From Syntrophaceae bacterium UBA6112 (lineage in GTDB: Bacteria > Desulfobacterota > Syntrophia > Syntrophales > UBA5619): a stretch of 18,401 nt of DNA. The stretch lies in the NCBI GenBank assembly GCA_002423465.1, contig DIWG01000062.1, forward strand, positions 77,770 through 96,170. Direction: 5' to 3'. Made by a program: the position numbers and the translations under genes. The notes below the pieces were generated by a model. It was not told where the DNA came from. It did no database searches and worked only from the letters and a program-made list of their open reading frames with translations. Numbering within the stretch: the stretch's first letter is position 1; each line of letters begins with the position of its first letter. Positions 1 through 6,289 of this stretch are shown one piece after another.

Positions 1-67
1 CCGCCGCATTCCGGGGCGCCTGGTCGACACCGCCCGTCGCGCTCACATGCGCGCCCACGTGCTTCAT
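1..67 (-). CDS. nfo: Endonuclease IV (AP endonuclease), N-terminal fragment cut by window edge
   Basis: The first 22 codons read leftward from an ATG at 67 and give MKHVGAHVSATGGVDQAPRN followed by Ala-Ala. This is the characteristic start of endonuclease IV, whose family begins with M-K-x-(I/V)-G-A-H-V-S and a Gly-Gly soon after. A GGAG-type ribosome binding site lies about 7 to 10 bases upstream (75-79 on the plus strand), which supports this start. The family is a zinc-dependent TIM-barrel enzyme that nicks DNA 5' to abasic sites in base-excision repair. Only the N-terminus is inside the window, so no metal ligands beyond the GAH segment can be checked. The identification rests on 22 residues, but the match is distinctive. 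Confidence 0.8.
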   Translation of the reverse strand, partial: MKHVGAHVSATGGVDQAPRNAA

Positions 68-150
68 TCCCTTCTCCACGGATTATGTCCCCCATTGAAG
101 CTCCCCGCAGCAAGTTGCGAAGAATCTTCGATCCTGAAGCGGATCATTTT

Positions 151-215
151 CATTCACCCTTTCCTTCGATAAACTCAGGACAGGCCGAGTTCACCCTTCG
201 ACAGGCTCAGGGTGA
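151..215. repeat. Dispersed TTCGACAGGCTCAGGGTGA-type repeat
   Basis: TCACCCTTCGACAGGCTCAGGGTGA at 191-215 forms a hairpin with perfect 7-bp arms (191-197 and 209-215). It is preceded by a degenerate related unit beginning TTCACCCTTTCCTTCGATAA at 153. From general knowledge, this motif is a widespread intergenic repeat in many environmental bacterial genomes. No transposase is nearby. Confidence 0.6.
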
Positions 216-261
216 CATCCCCCACTTTTTACAAGGTCTTCATAACCTTGTGCAAGAAAGT

Positions 262-291
262 TTGCAAATTTTCATGCTTTTTCTGTATAAT
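262..291 (+). promoter_or_regulatory. Sigma70-like promoter, probably for rubrerythrin
   Basis: TTGCAA at 262-267 is followed, after an 18-base spacer, by a perfect TATAAT at 286-291. The surrounding DNA is AT-rich, unlike the flanks. Transcription would start near 298 and give a leader of about 230 bases, running through the inverted repeat at 341-421 before reaching rubrerythrin. Assignment to that gene is inferred from orientation and the absence of another gene. Confidence 0.5.
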
Positions 292-340
292 GCCGCCGCC
301 GGGGATTTCGCCCGTGAACCCTGGCGAGAGTTTTGACCAT

Positions 341-421
341 TGTCATTCCGAGGAGCGTTCGTGACGATAAATTTATACGATTTCAAATATTTCAAGATTT
401 CTCCCTTCAGTCGAAATGACA
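341..421. repeat. Inverted-repeat element with TGTCATTCCGAGGAGCG end
   Basis: TGTCATTCCGA (341-351) and TCGAAATGACA (411-421) are inverted copies matching at 10 of 11 positions. They enclose an AT-rich core. The left end continues into GGAGCGTTCGTGACGATAAA, and a second copy of that segment occurs at 1592-1621 beside the pyrimidine-dimer glycosylase gene. The unit resembles the TCATTTCGAGGAGC repeats common in deltaproteobacterial genomes. It lies in the predicted rubrerythrin leader. Confidence 0.6.
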
Positions 422-529
422 TTATTGACAGTTATTCACAGCTCTCCGGGCGGGCGAAAAGTCGGCCGAAAGAGTACCGTTTTTGGAACCAACGGAAGTC
501 CAATCATCGATCAAGGAGGTAGACAAGAC

Positions 530-1108
530 ATGGCAAAGAAATTCAAGGGATCGCAGACGGAGAAGAACCTGCTGGCATCCTTCGCCGGGGAGTCCCAGGC
601 GAGAAACCGTTACACCTATTTCGCCAGCGCCGCCCGGAAGGAAGGATACGAGCAGATTGCGAACATCTTCGCCGAGACGGCGGAAAACGAGAAAGAGCAC
701 GCCAAGGTGTTCTTCAAGCACCTGCAGGGGGGCGAGGTCGAGATCACGGCGGGCTATCCCGCGGGCGTGATCGGGAAGACAAAGGCCAACCTCGAAGCCG
801 CCGCCGCCGGCGAGAAGATGGAGTGGACGACCCTCTACGCGAACTTCGCCAAAATCGCCAAAACGGAAGGTTTCTCCGAGGTGGCCCGCTCGTTCGAGCA
901 AATCGCCAAGGTGGAAAAGTTTCATGAGGCGCGCTATCGGAAGCTGATCGAGAACGTGACGAAGAAGCAGGTCTTCAAGAAGAATAAGGCGGTGAAGTGG
1001 CACTGCATCAACTGCGGTTACATCTTCGAGGGGACGAAACCCCCGAAGGAATGCCCGGCCTGTAAGCATCCGCAGTCCTACTACGAGGTGCTGGCGGAAA
1101 ATTATTAG
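530..1108 (+). CDS. rbr: Rubrerythrin
   Basis: This is a 192-residue peroxide-scavenging non-haem iron protein of the anaerobe cytoplasm. It reduces hydrogen peroxide with electrons from rubredoxin or NAD(P)H-linked reductases. The N-terminal ferritin-like four-helix domain (about residues 8-145) carries diiron ligands: E21 in ESQARNRY, E54-x-x-H57 in ENEKEH, and E129-x-x-H132 in EKFHEARY. The C-terminal rubredoxin-like Fe(Cys)4 domain has C159-x2-C162 and C175-x2-C178. Total length and domain order match the classical Desulfovibrio-type protein (about 191 residues). The ATG at 530 is chosen because AAGGAGGT sits 9 bases upstream and the protein then begins at the expected MAKKFKGSQTEKNLLASFAG. 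The longer open frame upstream only reads through the repeat. The gene appears monocistronic and converges on the glycosylase gene at 1139. Confidence 0.96.
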   Translation: MAKKFKGSQTEKNLLASFAGESQARNRYTYFASAARKEGYEQIANIFAETAENEKEHAKVFFKHLQGGEVEITAGYPAGVIGKTKANLEAAAAGEKMEWTTLYANFAKIAKTEGFSEVARSFEQIAKVEKFHEARYRKLIENVTKKQVFKKNKAVKWHCINCGYIFEGTKPPKECPACKHPQSYYEVLAENY

Positions 1109-1127
1109 GATTCGGTCCGGCCATCGG

Positions 1128-1158
1128 GGATCAGGTCTTTACTGTAAAGACCTGATCC
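1128..1158. terminator. 31-bp perfect palindrome between convergent genes (possible bidirectional terminator)
   Basis: GGATCAGGTCTTTAC (1128-1142) and GTAAAGACCTGATCC (1144-1158) are perfect 15-base inverted copies around a single T. The element lies 20 bp after the rubrerythrin stop. It also contains the stop codon of the minus-strand gene (1139-1141), so it could end transcripts from both sides. There is no clean U-run directly after the stem, so intrinsic termination is uncertain. The TCAGGTCTT core recurs in the palindrome at 2989-3043, which points to a repeat family. Confidence 0.5.
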
Positions 1159-1588
1159 TCCTGATCTTTTCCCACGGCTCCACATCTCCTTCACATATCT
1201 TGAAGAGCGGATGAAGATCCGGTTCGTCGGCTTCCGCCAGAACAAGGCGGGTCTTGACGTCGCGGACGGCAAGCTTCCCGAGCAGATGCTCCTTCTCATA
1301 GAGGACCTGACCCCGTGTGACGGGGATCGCCGAGACGTCACAGCGGGAACCGATCTTCGCCGGATTGAAGCGATAGCCCCGTCTCGCCGCCTCGCAAAAG
1401 ATTTGCCTCAAGTAAACCGTGATCGCCGCCGCGGGTTCTACGTGGTTTTGGAAACGGATCAGTTGCGGGTGGCGCCGATATCCGCGGGTCTCCCCCCGGA
1501 GGACGGCCTGCGCCAGCAGCGCCTCCCGCCAGAGGGCGACCAGCCCCGCCCGGTCCAGATATTTCGGATGCAGTGTCCAGAGGCGCAT
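1139..1588 (-). CDS. Pyrimidine dimer DNA glycosylase/endonuclease V-like protein
   Basis: The 149-residue protein starts MRLWTLHPKYLDRAGLVALW and has HPQLIRF at about 41-47, then a Y-L-x-x-I-x-x-E-A-x-x-R-G-Y-x-F-x-x-x-K-I segment. This is the pattern of the Pyr_excise family (PF03013), related to T4 endonuclease V. Members are small repair enzymes predicted to cleave the glycosyl bond at UV-induced pyrimidine dimers and the backbone at the resulting abasic site. Many bacterial members are uncharacterised, so the activity is inferred from family. The length is typical. The start lies inside a dispersed-repeat context (1592-1621), and the GAGGAG further upstream is too distant to be a good ribosome binding site. 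It follows the dehydrogenase gene by 51 bp on the same strand and could be a read-through partner, but there is no functional link. Confidence 0.8.
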   Translation of the reverse strand: MRLWTLHPKYLDRAGLVALWREALLAQAVLRGETRGYRRHPQLIRFQNHVEPAAAITVYLRQIFCEAARRGYRFNPAKIGSRCDVSAIPVTRGQVLYEKEHLLGKLAVRDVKTRLVLAEADEPDLHPLFKICEGDVEPWEKIRRIRSLQ

Positions 1589-1591
1589 GAT

Positions 1592-1621
1592 ATTTCTCGT
1601 CGCCGATGCTCCTCGAAATGA
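1592..1621 (-). repeat. Second copy of the TCATTTCGAGGAGC repeat
   Basis: Read on the minus strand, this stretch begins TCATTTCGAGGAGC and ends GACGAGAAAT. It matches the left end of the element at 341-370 (TCATTCCGAGGAGC, then GACGATAAAT) with the same 6-base separation. It fills most of the 51-bp gap between the dehydrogenase stop and the start of the glycosylase-like gene. It may have replaced the native ribosome binding site. Confidence 0.55.
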
Positions 1622-1639
1622 TAAAATTCAAAGCTCTTG

Positions 1640-2932
1640 CTATGCCTTGAAAAAGAGGGGATTGGGGGATTTGAGCGCATTTCTCGTATCGACGACGGGG
1701 ACGTTGAGGGAGGCGAAATCGAGATCCCGGTATTCGTCATGCGCGGTGGCGATCAGGATCAGGTCGCAGCCGCCGTCGATCGGCTGCGACCGGCGGCCGG
1801 CGTATTTCGCATACTCCCGGGAAGGGCGGATGACGGGGATGCAGGGGTCGTTGTAGCCGACTTCGGCGCCGAGCGCCTCCAGCTTTTCCATCAGGCGGTA
1901 GGAAGGGGATTCCCGGTCGTCGTCCACATTGGCCTTGTAGGCGAGGCCCAGGATCAGGATTTTTGAGCCTCGGAGGTGTTTGCCGACGGCATTGAGCGCC
2001 TTCATGACCTTCAGCACGACATAATCGGGCATCCCGGTGTTGATCTCGCCCGCCAGCTCGATGAATCGCGTGTTGAATTCAAATTCGCGCGCCTTCCAGG
2101 TCAGGTAAAACGGGTCGATGGGGATGCAGTGGCCGCCGAGGCCCGGACCGGGATAAAAGGCCTGGAAGCCGAAGGGTTTGGTCTTCGCGGCCTCGATCAC
2201 CTCCCAGACATCGATGCCCATCCGATCGAAGAGCATTTTCAGCTCGTTGACCAGCGCGATATTCACGGAACGATAGATGTTTTCCAGAAGTTTGGCCGCT
2301 TCGGCGACGCGGGGCGACGAAACGGGAACGGTTCGCTCGACGATGGCGCCGTACATGGCCGTCGCGGCGGCAAGGCAGGCCGGTGTGTAGCCGCCGACGA
2401 CCTTGGGGATCGTCCGCAAGCCGAAATCCTGGTTGTTCGGGTCTTCCCGCTCCGGCGAAAATGCCAGGTGGAAGTCCCGCCCGGCGACAAGGCCGCCCTT
2501 TTCCAGAATCGCGCGGACATCCTGGTCGGTGGTTCCGGGATAGGTGGTGGATTCGAGGACGACCAGTTGGCCCTTGCGAAGATATTTCGCGATGGTTTGC
2601 GCCGTGTTGAACACATAGCGCATGTCCGGTTCCCGGTTTTTGTTCAACGGCGTGGGAACGCAGATGATGATGCAGTCCATCTCCCGCAGCAGCGAAAAAT
2701 CCGTCGTCGGTGAAAATGGGGCGGCAACAATACCCGCCAGGACGGCGGAGTCGATGTGCCGGATATAGCTCTTCCCCCGGCGGAGCATCGATACCTTCTC
2801 GGCATCCAGGTCAAAGCCCGTGACATTGAAGCCCGCGCGGCAGAATTCGATCACCAGTGGCAGTCCGACATAGCCCAAGCCGAGGACGCCGATTCGGGCG
2901 GATTTGGTATGGATTTTATCCAGCAAGTTCAT
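1640..2932 (-). CDS. wbpA: UDP-N-acetyl-D-glucosamine 6-dehydrogenase (WbpA-type nucleotide-sugar dehydrogenase)
   Basis: This 430-residue cytosolic enzyme carries out the two-step NAD-dependent oxidation of a UDP-hexosamine at C6 to the uronic acid, a precursor for surface polysaccharide. The N-terminal Rossmann fold has G18-x-G20-x-x-G23 in GVLGLGYVGLP. The central domain has EAAKLLEN (K214), and the catalytic cysteine is C269 in PGPGLGGHCIPIDPFYLTWK, a signature of the UDP-GlcNAc/WbpA branch rather than of UDP-glucose dehydrogenase. A C-terminal UDP-binding domain follows (about 320-430; KILILGLAYKANVDDDRESP). The length is normal. AGGAGAT precedes the ATG by about 5 bases. Upstream on the same strand is a CpsB-like phosphatase gene, separated by 123 bp that holds a long palindrome, so the two may be loosely co-expressed for exopolysaccharide synthesis. 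A ManNAc dehydrogenase is the main alternative. Confidence 0.9.
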   Translation of the reverse strand: MNLLDKIHTKSARIGVLGLGYVGLPLVIEFCRAGFNVTGFDLDAEKVSMLRRGKSYIRHIDSAVLAGIVAAPFSPTTDFSLLREMDCIIICVPTPLNKNREPDMRYVFNTAQTIAKYLRKGQLVVLESTTYPGTTDQDVRAILEKGGLVAGRDFHLAFSPEREDPNNQDFGLRTIPKVVGGYTPACLAAATAMYGAIVERTVPVSSPRVAEAAKLLENIYRSVNIALVNELKMLFDRMGIDVWEVIEAAKTKPFGFQAFYPGPGLGGHCIPIDPFYLTWKAREFEFNTRFIELAGEINTGMPDYVVLKVMKALNAVGKHLRGSKILILGLAYKANVDDDRESPSYRLMEKLEALGAEVGYNDPCIPVIRPSREYAKYAGRRSQPIDGGCDLILIATAHDEYRDLDFASLNVPVVDTRNALKSPNPLFFKA

Positions 2933-2959
2933 TGCATCTCCTGTAAATATCTAAATAGA

Positions 2960-2974
2960 TTGGTATAATACCAA
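2960..2974. promoter_or_regulatory. 15-bp perfect palindrome TTGGTATTATACCAA, possible promoter or operator
   Basis: Perfect 7-base arms flank one central base, 28 bp upstream of the dehydrogenase start. On the minus strand it contains TATTAT, which could serve as a -10 box. An 18-base spacer links it to CTGACC inside the neighbouring long palindrome as a weak -35. The symmetry would suit a dimeric repressor. Both readings are inference from position and sequence. Confidence 0.35.
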
Positions 2975-2988
2975 TTTCTTCTCTCGGC

Positions 2989-3043
2989 GGTCAGGTCTTG
3001 GGATTTGAATTTGATTTCAAAATTCAAATCCCAAGACCTGACC
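2989..3043. repeat. 55-bp palindrome with perfect 24-bp arms
   Basis: The left arm (2989-3012) begins GGTCAGGTCTTGGGA, and the right arm (3020-3043) ends TCCCAAGACCTGACC. All 24 positions pair, around a 7-base loop (GATTTCA). It sits 12 bp beyond the stop of the phosphatase gene and upstream of the dehydrogenase gene. The outer TCAGGTCTT matches the palindrome at 1128-1158. It is probably a mobile REP-like element. As RNA it would form a very strong hairpin that could stop or stabilise the cpsB-like transcript. Confidence 0.75.
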
Positions 3044-3055
3044 CCCATAACTTCA

Positions 3056-3841
3056 TCATTTCAGGAAAGACCAGAAACCACTCTTTTTTTTGCGCTCCTC
3101 GATGGGAAGCGGGTCGACGACGGGCACGGGTTCGCCGCGCAGGATGTGGCGAGGGGTGTCCAGAACCATCCGCTGCGCTGCCTCTGTCCCTACAAGCCCT
3201 TCGACGACGCGGCGCGCCTCGGAGAGAATCGGTTTGCGCATCCGGAGACCGTGGCTGTCGGTGACCAGCATGTGGACAAGCCGGCGCTCGACCAGAAAAA
3301 CCGCAAATTCCCGGATCTCCTCGGCAAACTCCTCTTGAAGGCTTGCCGCCGTGATCTGTGTGAGGATCCCCGCCTCCACCCAGTCGAAGAGGCGCCGGGG
3401 GTTCTCCCGGATGATCGGATTCCGCTCCACATGGCTCAAAATCGGCCGGAAGCCCGCGATCTGGAGATCCCAGAAGAATTCCCCAAGGTTGTCGGGGAGG
3501 ATCTCATCCGGAAGTTCCAGCAGAACATAGCCGGCGTCGTTCAGCGTGAGGAGTTCACCGCTCTTGACCCGCTGCGGAAGGCTCATGTCGATCCGGAGTT
3601 CCGCCCCGGGATGGACGTCGAGCGGGATCTGTTTGTCGGCCAGGCGCTCCTTCAGTTCGGCGACACGATCGAGAATGATTTCACGGCTGTTGTCATATTT
3701 CCCCAGGACCCAGTGGGGGGTGCAGACCACCTCCGTAATGCCGTCCCCTGAGGCGACCCGGGCCATCGCGATCGCTTGGTCCCAATCGGCAGCCCCGTCA
3801 TCAAGCGCCGGCAAAATGTGGCTGTGCATGTCGATCATCAT
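3056..3841 (-). CDS. CpsB/YwqE-type PHP-domain protein tyrosine phosphatase
   Basis: This 261-residue metal-dependent phosphatase belongs to the PHP superfamily. Family members dephosphorylate tyrosine kinases and other proteins that control capsule or exopolysaccharide assembly. Metal-binding residues are all visible: H6 and H8 in DMHSHILP, H43 in CTPHW, E81 in PGAEL, H137 in SHVERN, and D195 with H197 in TDSHG. The C-terminus is basic (IEERKKKSGFWSFLK). The start at 3841 (or the adjacent ATG at 3838) puts DMHSH at the expected N-terminus and has a purine-rich GAGAGAAGAG upstream. The longer open frame back to 4003 runs through a terminator-like hairpin and is unlikely. The downstream dehydrogenase supports a polysaccharide role. 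No partner tyrosine kinase is in the window. Confidence 0.9.
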   Translation of the reverse strand: MMIDMHSHILPALDDGAADWDQAIAMARVASGDGITEVVCTPHWVLGKYDNSREIILDRVAELKERLADKQIPLDVHPGAELRIDMSLPQRVKSGELLTLNDAGYVLLELPDEILPDNLGEFFWDLQIAGFRPILSHVERNPIIRENPRRLFDWVEAGILTQITAASLQEEFAEEIREFAVFLVERRLVHMLVTDSHGLRMRKPILSEARRVVEGLVGTEAAQRMVLDTPRHILRGEPVPVVDPLPIEERKKKSGFWSFLK

Positions 3842-3958
3842 GATTCTCTTCTCTCGGGTGTCAGTCCTGCATAAAAGATGGAGCCCCGCTCTTTCGGTTA
3901 CATAACGGACAGGATCGACAATCTTCGATCCATCAATGGCGCACTTGGTTCCGATATG

Positions 3959-3987
3959 AAAAAGGGGGGGGTGACCTCCCCCTCCCC
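3959..3987 (-). terminator. Rho-independent terminator upstream of the phosphatase gene
   Basis: On the minus strand a G-run with AGGTCA is followed by a C-run and then TTTTTC, giving a strong G:C stem with a U-tract. It would end transcription coming from the FecR gene at 4129-6141. If so, the phosphatase gene needs its own promoter within 3842-3958, where none is obvious. Confidence 0.5.
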
Positions 3988-4009
3988 TGAAAGCCCTAAA
4001 CAATCACAG

Positions 4010-4098
4010 CCAAGGGATTGATCCCCAACCCTTGGAAAGGAATCATCCTTTGCGCCTTGGGGCCTGGGCACACAGCGAATAGCCGCTGTGCGGCTATT
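4010..4098 (-). other. Three consecutive hairpins after the distal FecR gene
   Basis: Three perfect stem-loops lie in the spacer: CCAAGGG/CCCTTGG (4010-4016 and 4029-4035), AAAGGA/TCCTTT (4036-4041 and 4046-4051, 4-base loop) and AATAGCCGC/GCGGCTATT (4078-4086 and 4090-4098, 3-base loop). The last is flanked by GGGG and ACA sequences resembling REP ends. They lie between the FecR stop and the terminator at 3959-3987. They could be a structured 3' end or a leader RNA. No known riboswitch consensus was recognised. Confidence 0.45.
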
Positions 4099-4128
4099 GT
4101 CCCCTTCCAAGACCCGGCCTGCCGCCGG

Positions 4129-6141
4129 CTAACGCGGAACAGCAGAAGCCGGCCCGACCCCCTTGCCGGTAAAGACTCCCACTTTTTTGTTGGTTCCGAT
4201 AAAGCCCCCCCTGCCCCAGCCGTAGAAATTTATGGCCTGACCGTCGAGCGAACCCCCGCCGCTCTTTAGGTCAGCCGCCCACCGTCCATGCAACAATCCC
4301 GTAGATTCCCAGGCTGTGATCTGGAATTGGGCGCTCAAATGTTTCCCCGTAAGAAACACAGGGTCTCCGCCTGCGATGGGTTTGGCAATATAGCTGCCGG
4401 CAATGAGCGGGGAGGTCCAGAATCGTACATCGCCTGTGGAGTATCCGTAAAAGGCGATCGGCACCACAAGGCTGTTTATGCCGTTCACCGGCTTCAAGGG
4501 TTTTACATATTTCAGAACGTCCGTCCCGAATTGCACGTAGGGGATATTCAGTTCCGCCAGTTTGCCTTTATCGCTGACGAGCAAGAGATGGTATCTGTCC
4601 AAATCAATCCACGACCCGGCCAGGACGGCGTTCCATTCCCCGCTTGTCTTCTTTTCTCCGGTAAGGATGCCCCCGGAGACGCCGAATCGATCCGTAAGGA
4701 GGTCGCCCAGGTCCACCCAGACCCCGGCAACGGCAGGCGCGAATGGACCGACAGGAGGCCCGAGGTCTGATACATTCAGGACATGCATGAAGTTGGTCCC
4801 CGCAACCTCCGCGCGGATTGCCCCCGCACCCTCCGGCAAAGTTCCCGACGTTCCTGTCACATACGGACCGGTAAAATTACCGCTGCCCTGGAGATAGGCT
4901 TCATGGGTGCCCTGGGAAGACGGCAGGTTTTTGAAAGTGCCGGATCCGGTCGCATTGGCTCCGTCATAACCGACCGGACCGATCGTGGTCGTGCTCGCCG
5001 TCGTCGAAGATGAGGAGGATGAAGATGATGACGAGGTTGTCATGATTGTCGTTGTGGAAGTGGAGGAAACCGTCGTGGGCACCGTCGTCGGCATGACCGT
5101 CGTGGTCGTTGCAACCGTTGTCGGCTGTACTGTTGTGGTCGTCGTCTCAACCGTCGTGGTCGGCACCGTCGTAGTCGTGGTCGTCGTCTCAACTGTCGTC
5201 GTCGTTGTCGTTGTCGTCGTCGGCAGAATGGTCGTCGTCGGGATGATCGTCGTGATCGGCAGAACCGTCGTCATCGGCGTGATGGAGGTTACCGGTATCA
5301 TCGTTGACGGCGGCAGGACGACCGTGGTGGCGGCCGTCGTTGCTGCCGTGGTGGCTGCGGTTGTTGCTGCCGTGGTGGCGGCCGTCGTTTCAGCCGTGGT
5401 CCCCGAAGTCGTCTCCGCGGTGCTGTCAGAACCGGAGCCCGACGGCGCAACGGTCGTCTCCGCCGTGGTGGCTGCCGTAGTAGCTTCCGTCGTCGCACCG
5501 CCCCCGCCGCCGGACGGATCCGTGTCCCCCGTGCCCTGTTGTTGTCCGGTCGCATTCTGGACGACGGGCCCCTGGTTGATGTGAAAAATCAACGAGGTCT
5601 TGCCGCCGATGAAATTGAGGATGAGCCCTGGCTTTCCCTTGGCGAAACTGTATGCCAACCCCTTGAGAAGGGTGAACAGGGACATGCCGTTCAGGAAAGA
5701 GCTGTTGAGATCGCTCCCCCGCACACCACACACCGCCGTGGGCGTTTGCACTTCGAACCGGTTCGGCGTGCCGGGACCGAATTTATCCCCGGCCGTGTTC
5801 AAAATCGTCCGAATCTTGCCCCGGTACAGATCCAACGTCTCCTGCCGCTTCTCCGGCGTAACCATATACTCCGTAACCCGCACCCGGGAGTTCTCCGCCA
5901 GCCGGAGAATGTTTTTATCGATGAAGGTCACTTCGCATTTGGATTTGCTCTTCGTCCGGATGATATCGCCCACGTTGACCGCGTCGCCCGGATTGAGCGG
6001 TTTGGCTTCCTTCCCGGACACCGTCACGTCGACCCTGCCCTCCAGGGCGGTGACCTTCCCCACCGGGGCCGCCTGCAGAAGCAGCGGGAAAAGAACCCAC
6101 AGCAATATAATCAGAACAACTATGTATAATTGTCTTTTCAC
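4129..6141 (-). CDS. FecR-domain surface protein with Thr-rich linker (distal paralogue)
   Basis: This 670-residue predicted exported protein has four parts. A signal peptide (about 1-24) has a strongly hydrophobic core and an L-Q-A-A-P cleavage region. A FecR domain (about 28-145) ends in TPTAVCGVRGSDL. A low-complexity Thr/Ala/Pro/Ser linker (about 216-387) includes repeated TTAAT units and a 10-Ser run. A C-terminal domain of about 275 residues is shared with the next gene and has no family I recognise. The GTG at 6141 is preferred over the ATG at 6165. AGGAGGGGAGG sits about 10 bases before it, and the product then aligns with the paralogue's MKRHLY start. The FecR domain here is probably not the anti-sigma regulator, since no sigma factor or TonB receptor is adjacent. 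A surface or adhesin-like role is inference. Confidence 0.75.
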   Translation of the reverse strand: MKRQLYIVVLIILLWVLFPLLLQAAPVGKVTALEGRVDVTVSGKEAKPLNPGDAVNVGDIIRTKSKSKCEVTFIDKNILRLAENSRVRVTEYMVTPEKRQETLDLYRGKIRTILNTAGDKFGPGTPNRFEVQTPTAVCGVRGSDLNSSFLNGMSLFTLLKGLAYSFAKGKPGLILNFIGGKTSLIFHINQGPVVQNATGQQQGTGDTDPSGGGGGATTEATTAATTAETTVAPSGSGSDSTAETTSGTTAETTAATTAATTAATTAATTAATTVVLPPSTMIPVTSITPMTTVLPITTIIPTTTILPTTTTTTTTTVETTTTTTTVPTTTVETTTTTVQPTTVATTTTVMPTTVPTTVSSTSTTTIMTTSSSSSSSSSSTTASTTTIGPVGYDGANATGSGTFKNLPSSQGTHEAYLQGSGNFTGPYVTGTSGTLPEGAGAIRAEVAGTNFMHVLNVSDLGPPVGPFAPAVAGVWVDLGDLLTDRFGVSGGILTGEKKTSGEWNAVLAGSWIDLDRYHLLLVSDKGKLAELNIPYVQFGTDVLKYVKPLKPVNGINSLVVPIAFYGYSTGDVRFWTSPLIAGSYIAKPIAGGDPVFLTGKHLSAQFQITAWESTGLLHGRWAADLKSGGGSLDGQAINFYGWGRGGFIGTNKKVGVFTGKGVGPASAVPR

Positions 6142-6208
6142 GGGGATAAAACCTCCCCTCCTCATTCCTCAAGAAACCGCTTTTAAGAGAGACCGGCAGT
6201 CAAGGCAT

Positions 6209-6230
6209 GACGACCCCGAATGGAGTCGTC
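6209..6230. repeat. Hairpin GACGAC...GTCGTC between the FecR genes
   Basis: GACGACCCC (6209-6217) and GGAGTCGTC (6222-6230) pair at 8 of 9 positions around a 4-base loop. It lies between the terminator of the proximal FecR gene and the distal FecR gene. It may form part of the 5' leader of the distal gene, but there is no further evidence of function. Confidence 0.35.
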
Positions 6231-6252
6231 CTCCCACCCTCTTCGTTTTTCG

Positions 6253-6280
6253 AAAAAATCGGGAGCTGTCCCCCTTTTTT
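6253..6280 (-). terminator. Probable rho-independent terminator of the proximal FecR gene
   Basis: Read on the minus strand this is AAAAAAGGGGGACAGCTCCC then GATTTTTT. It forms an A:T-closed G:C hairpin ending in a U-tract, beginning 9 bases after the stop codon at 6290. The position is what an intrinsic terminator needs. It would separate the two FecR genes into different transcripts or reduce expression of the second. Confidence 0.5.
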
Positions 6281-6289
6281 CCCGGCAGG

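Larger units (their letters stand above)
68..529. other. Non-coding spacer between nfo and rubrerythrin
   Basis: No convincing gene lies in this 462-bp stretch. It separates the divergent nfo and rubrerythrin genes and holds two dispersed-repeat elements (about 151-215 and 341-421), a sigma70-like promoter (262-291) and the rubrerythrin ribosome binding site (AAGGAGGT, 513-520). Short open frames here translate the repeats rather than a protein. One gives an N-A-P-R-N-D-N string, which is what the antisense reading of the CATTCCGAGGAGCG repeat encodes. Confidence 0.7.

Noticed and set aside
151..421. CRISPR array
   Set aside because: The repeats are two unrelated, non-periodic elements with no regular spacers and no cas genes in the window.
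422..1069. Minus-strand open frame opposite rubrerythrin
   Set aside because: The rubrerythrin frame has all metal ligands and a strong ribosome binding site. The antisense frame shows nothing recognisable.
3988..4128. Cyclic-di-GMP or other riboswitch before the phosphatase gene
   Set aside because: GCGCAAAGG on the minus strand resembles part of the GEMM core, but the other conserved segments are missing.
4985..5584. Plus-strand Val-rich open frame of 199 codons
   Set aside because: It is the complement of the Thr-rich linker of the FecR gene. Repeated ACC/ACG codons read as GTC/GTG on the other strand. It has no signal of its own.
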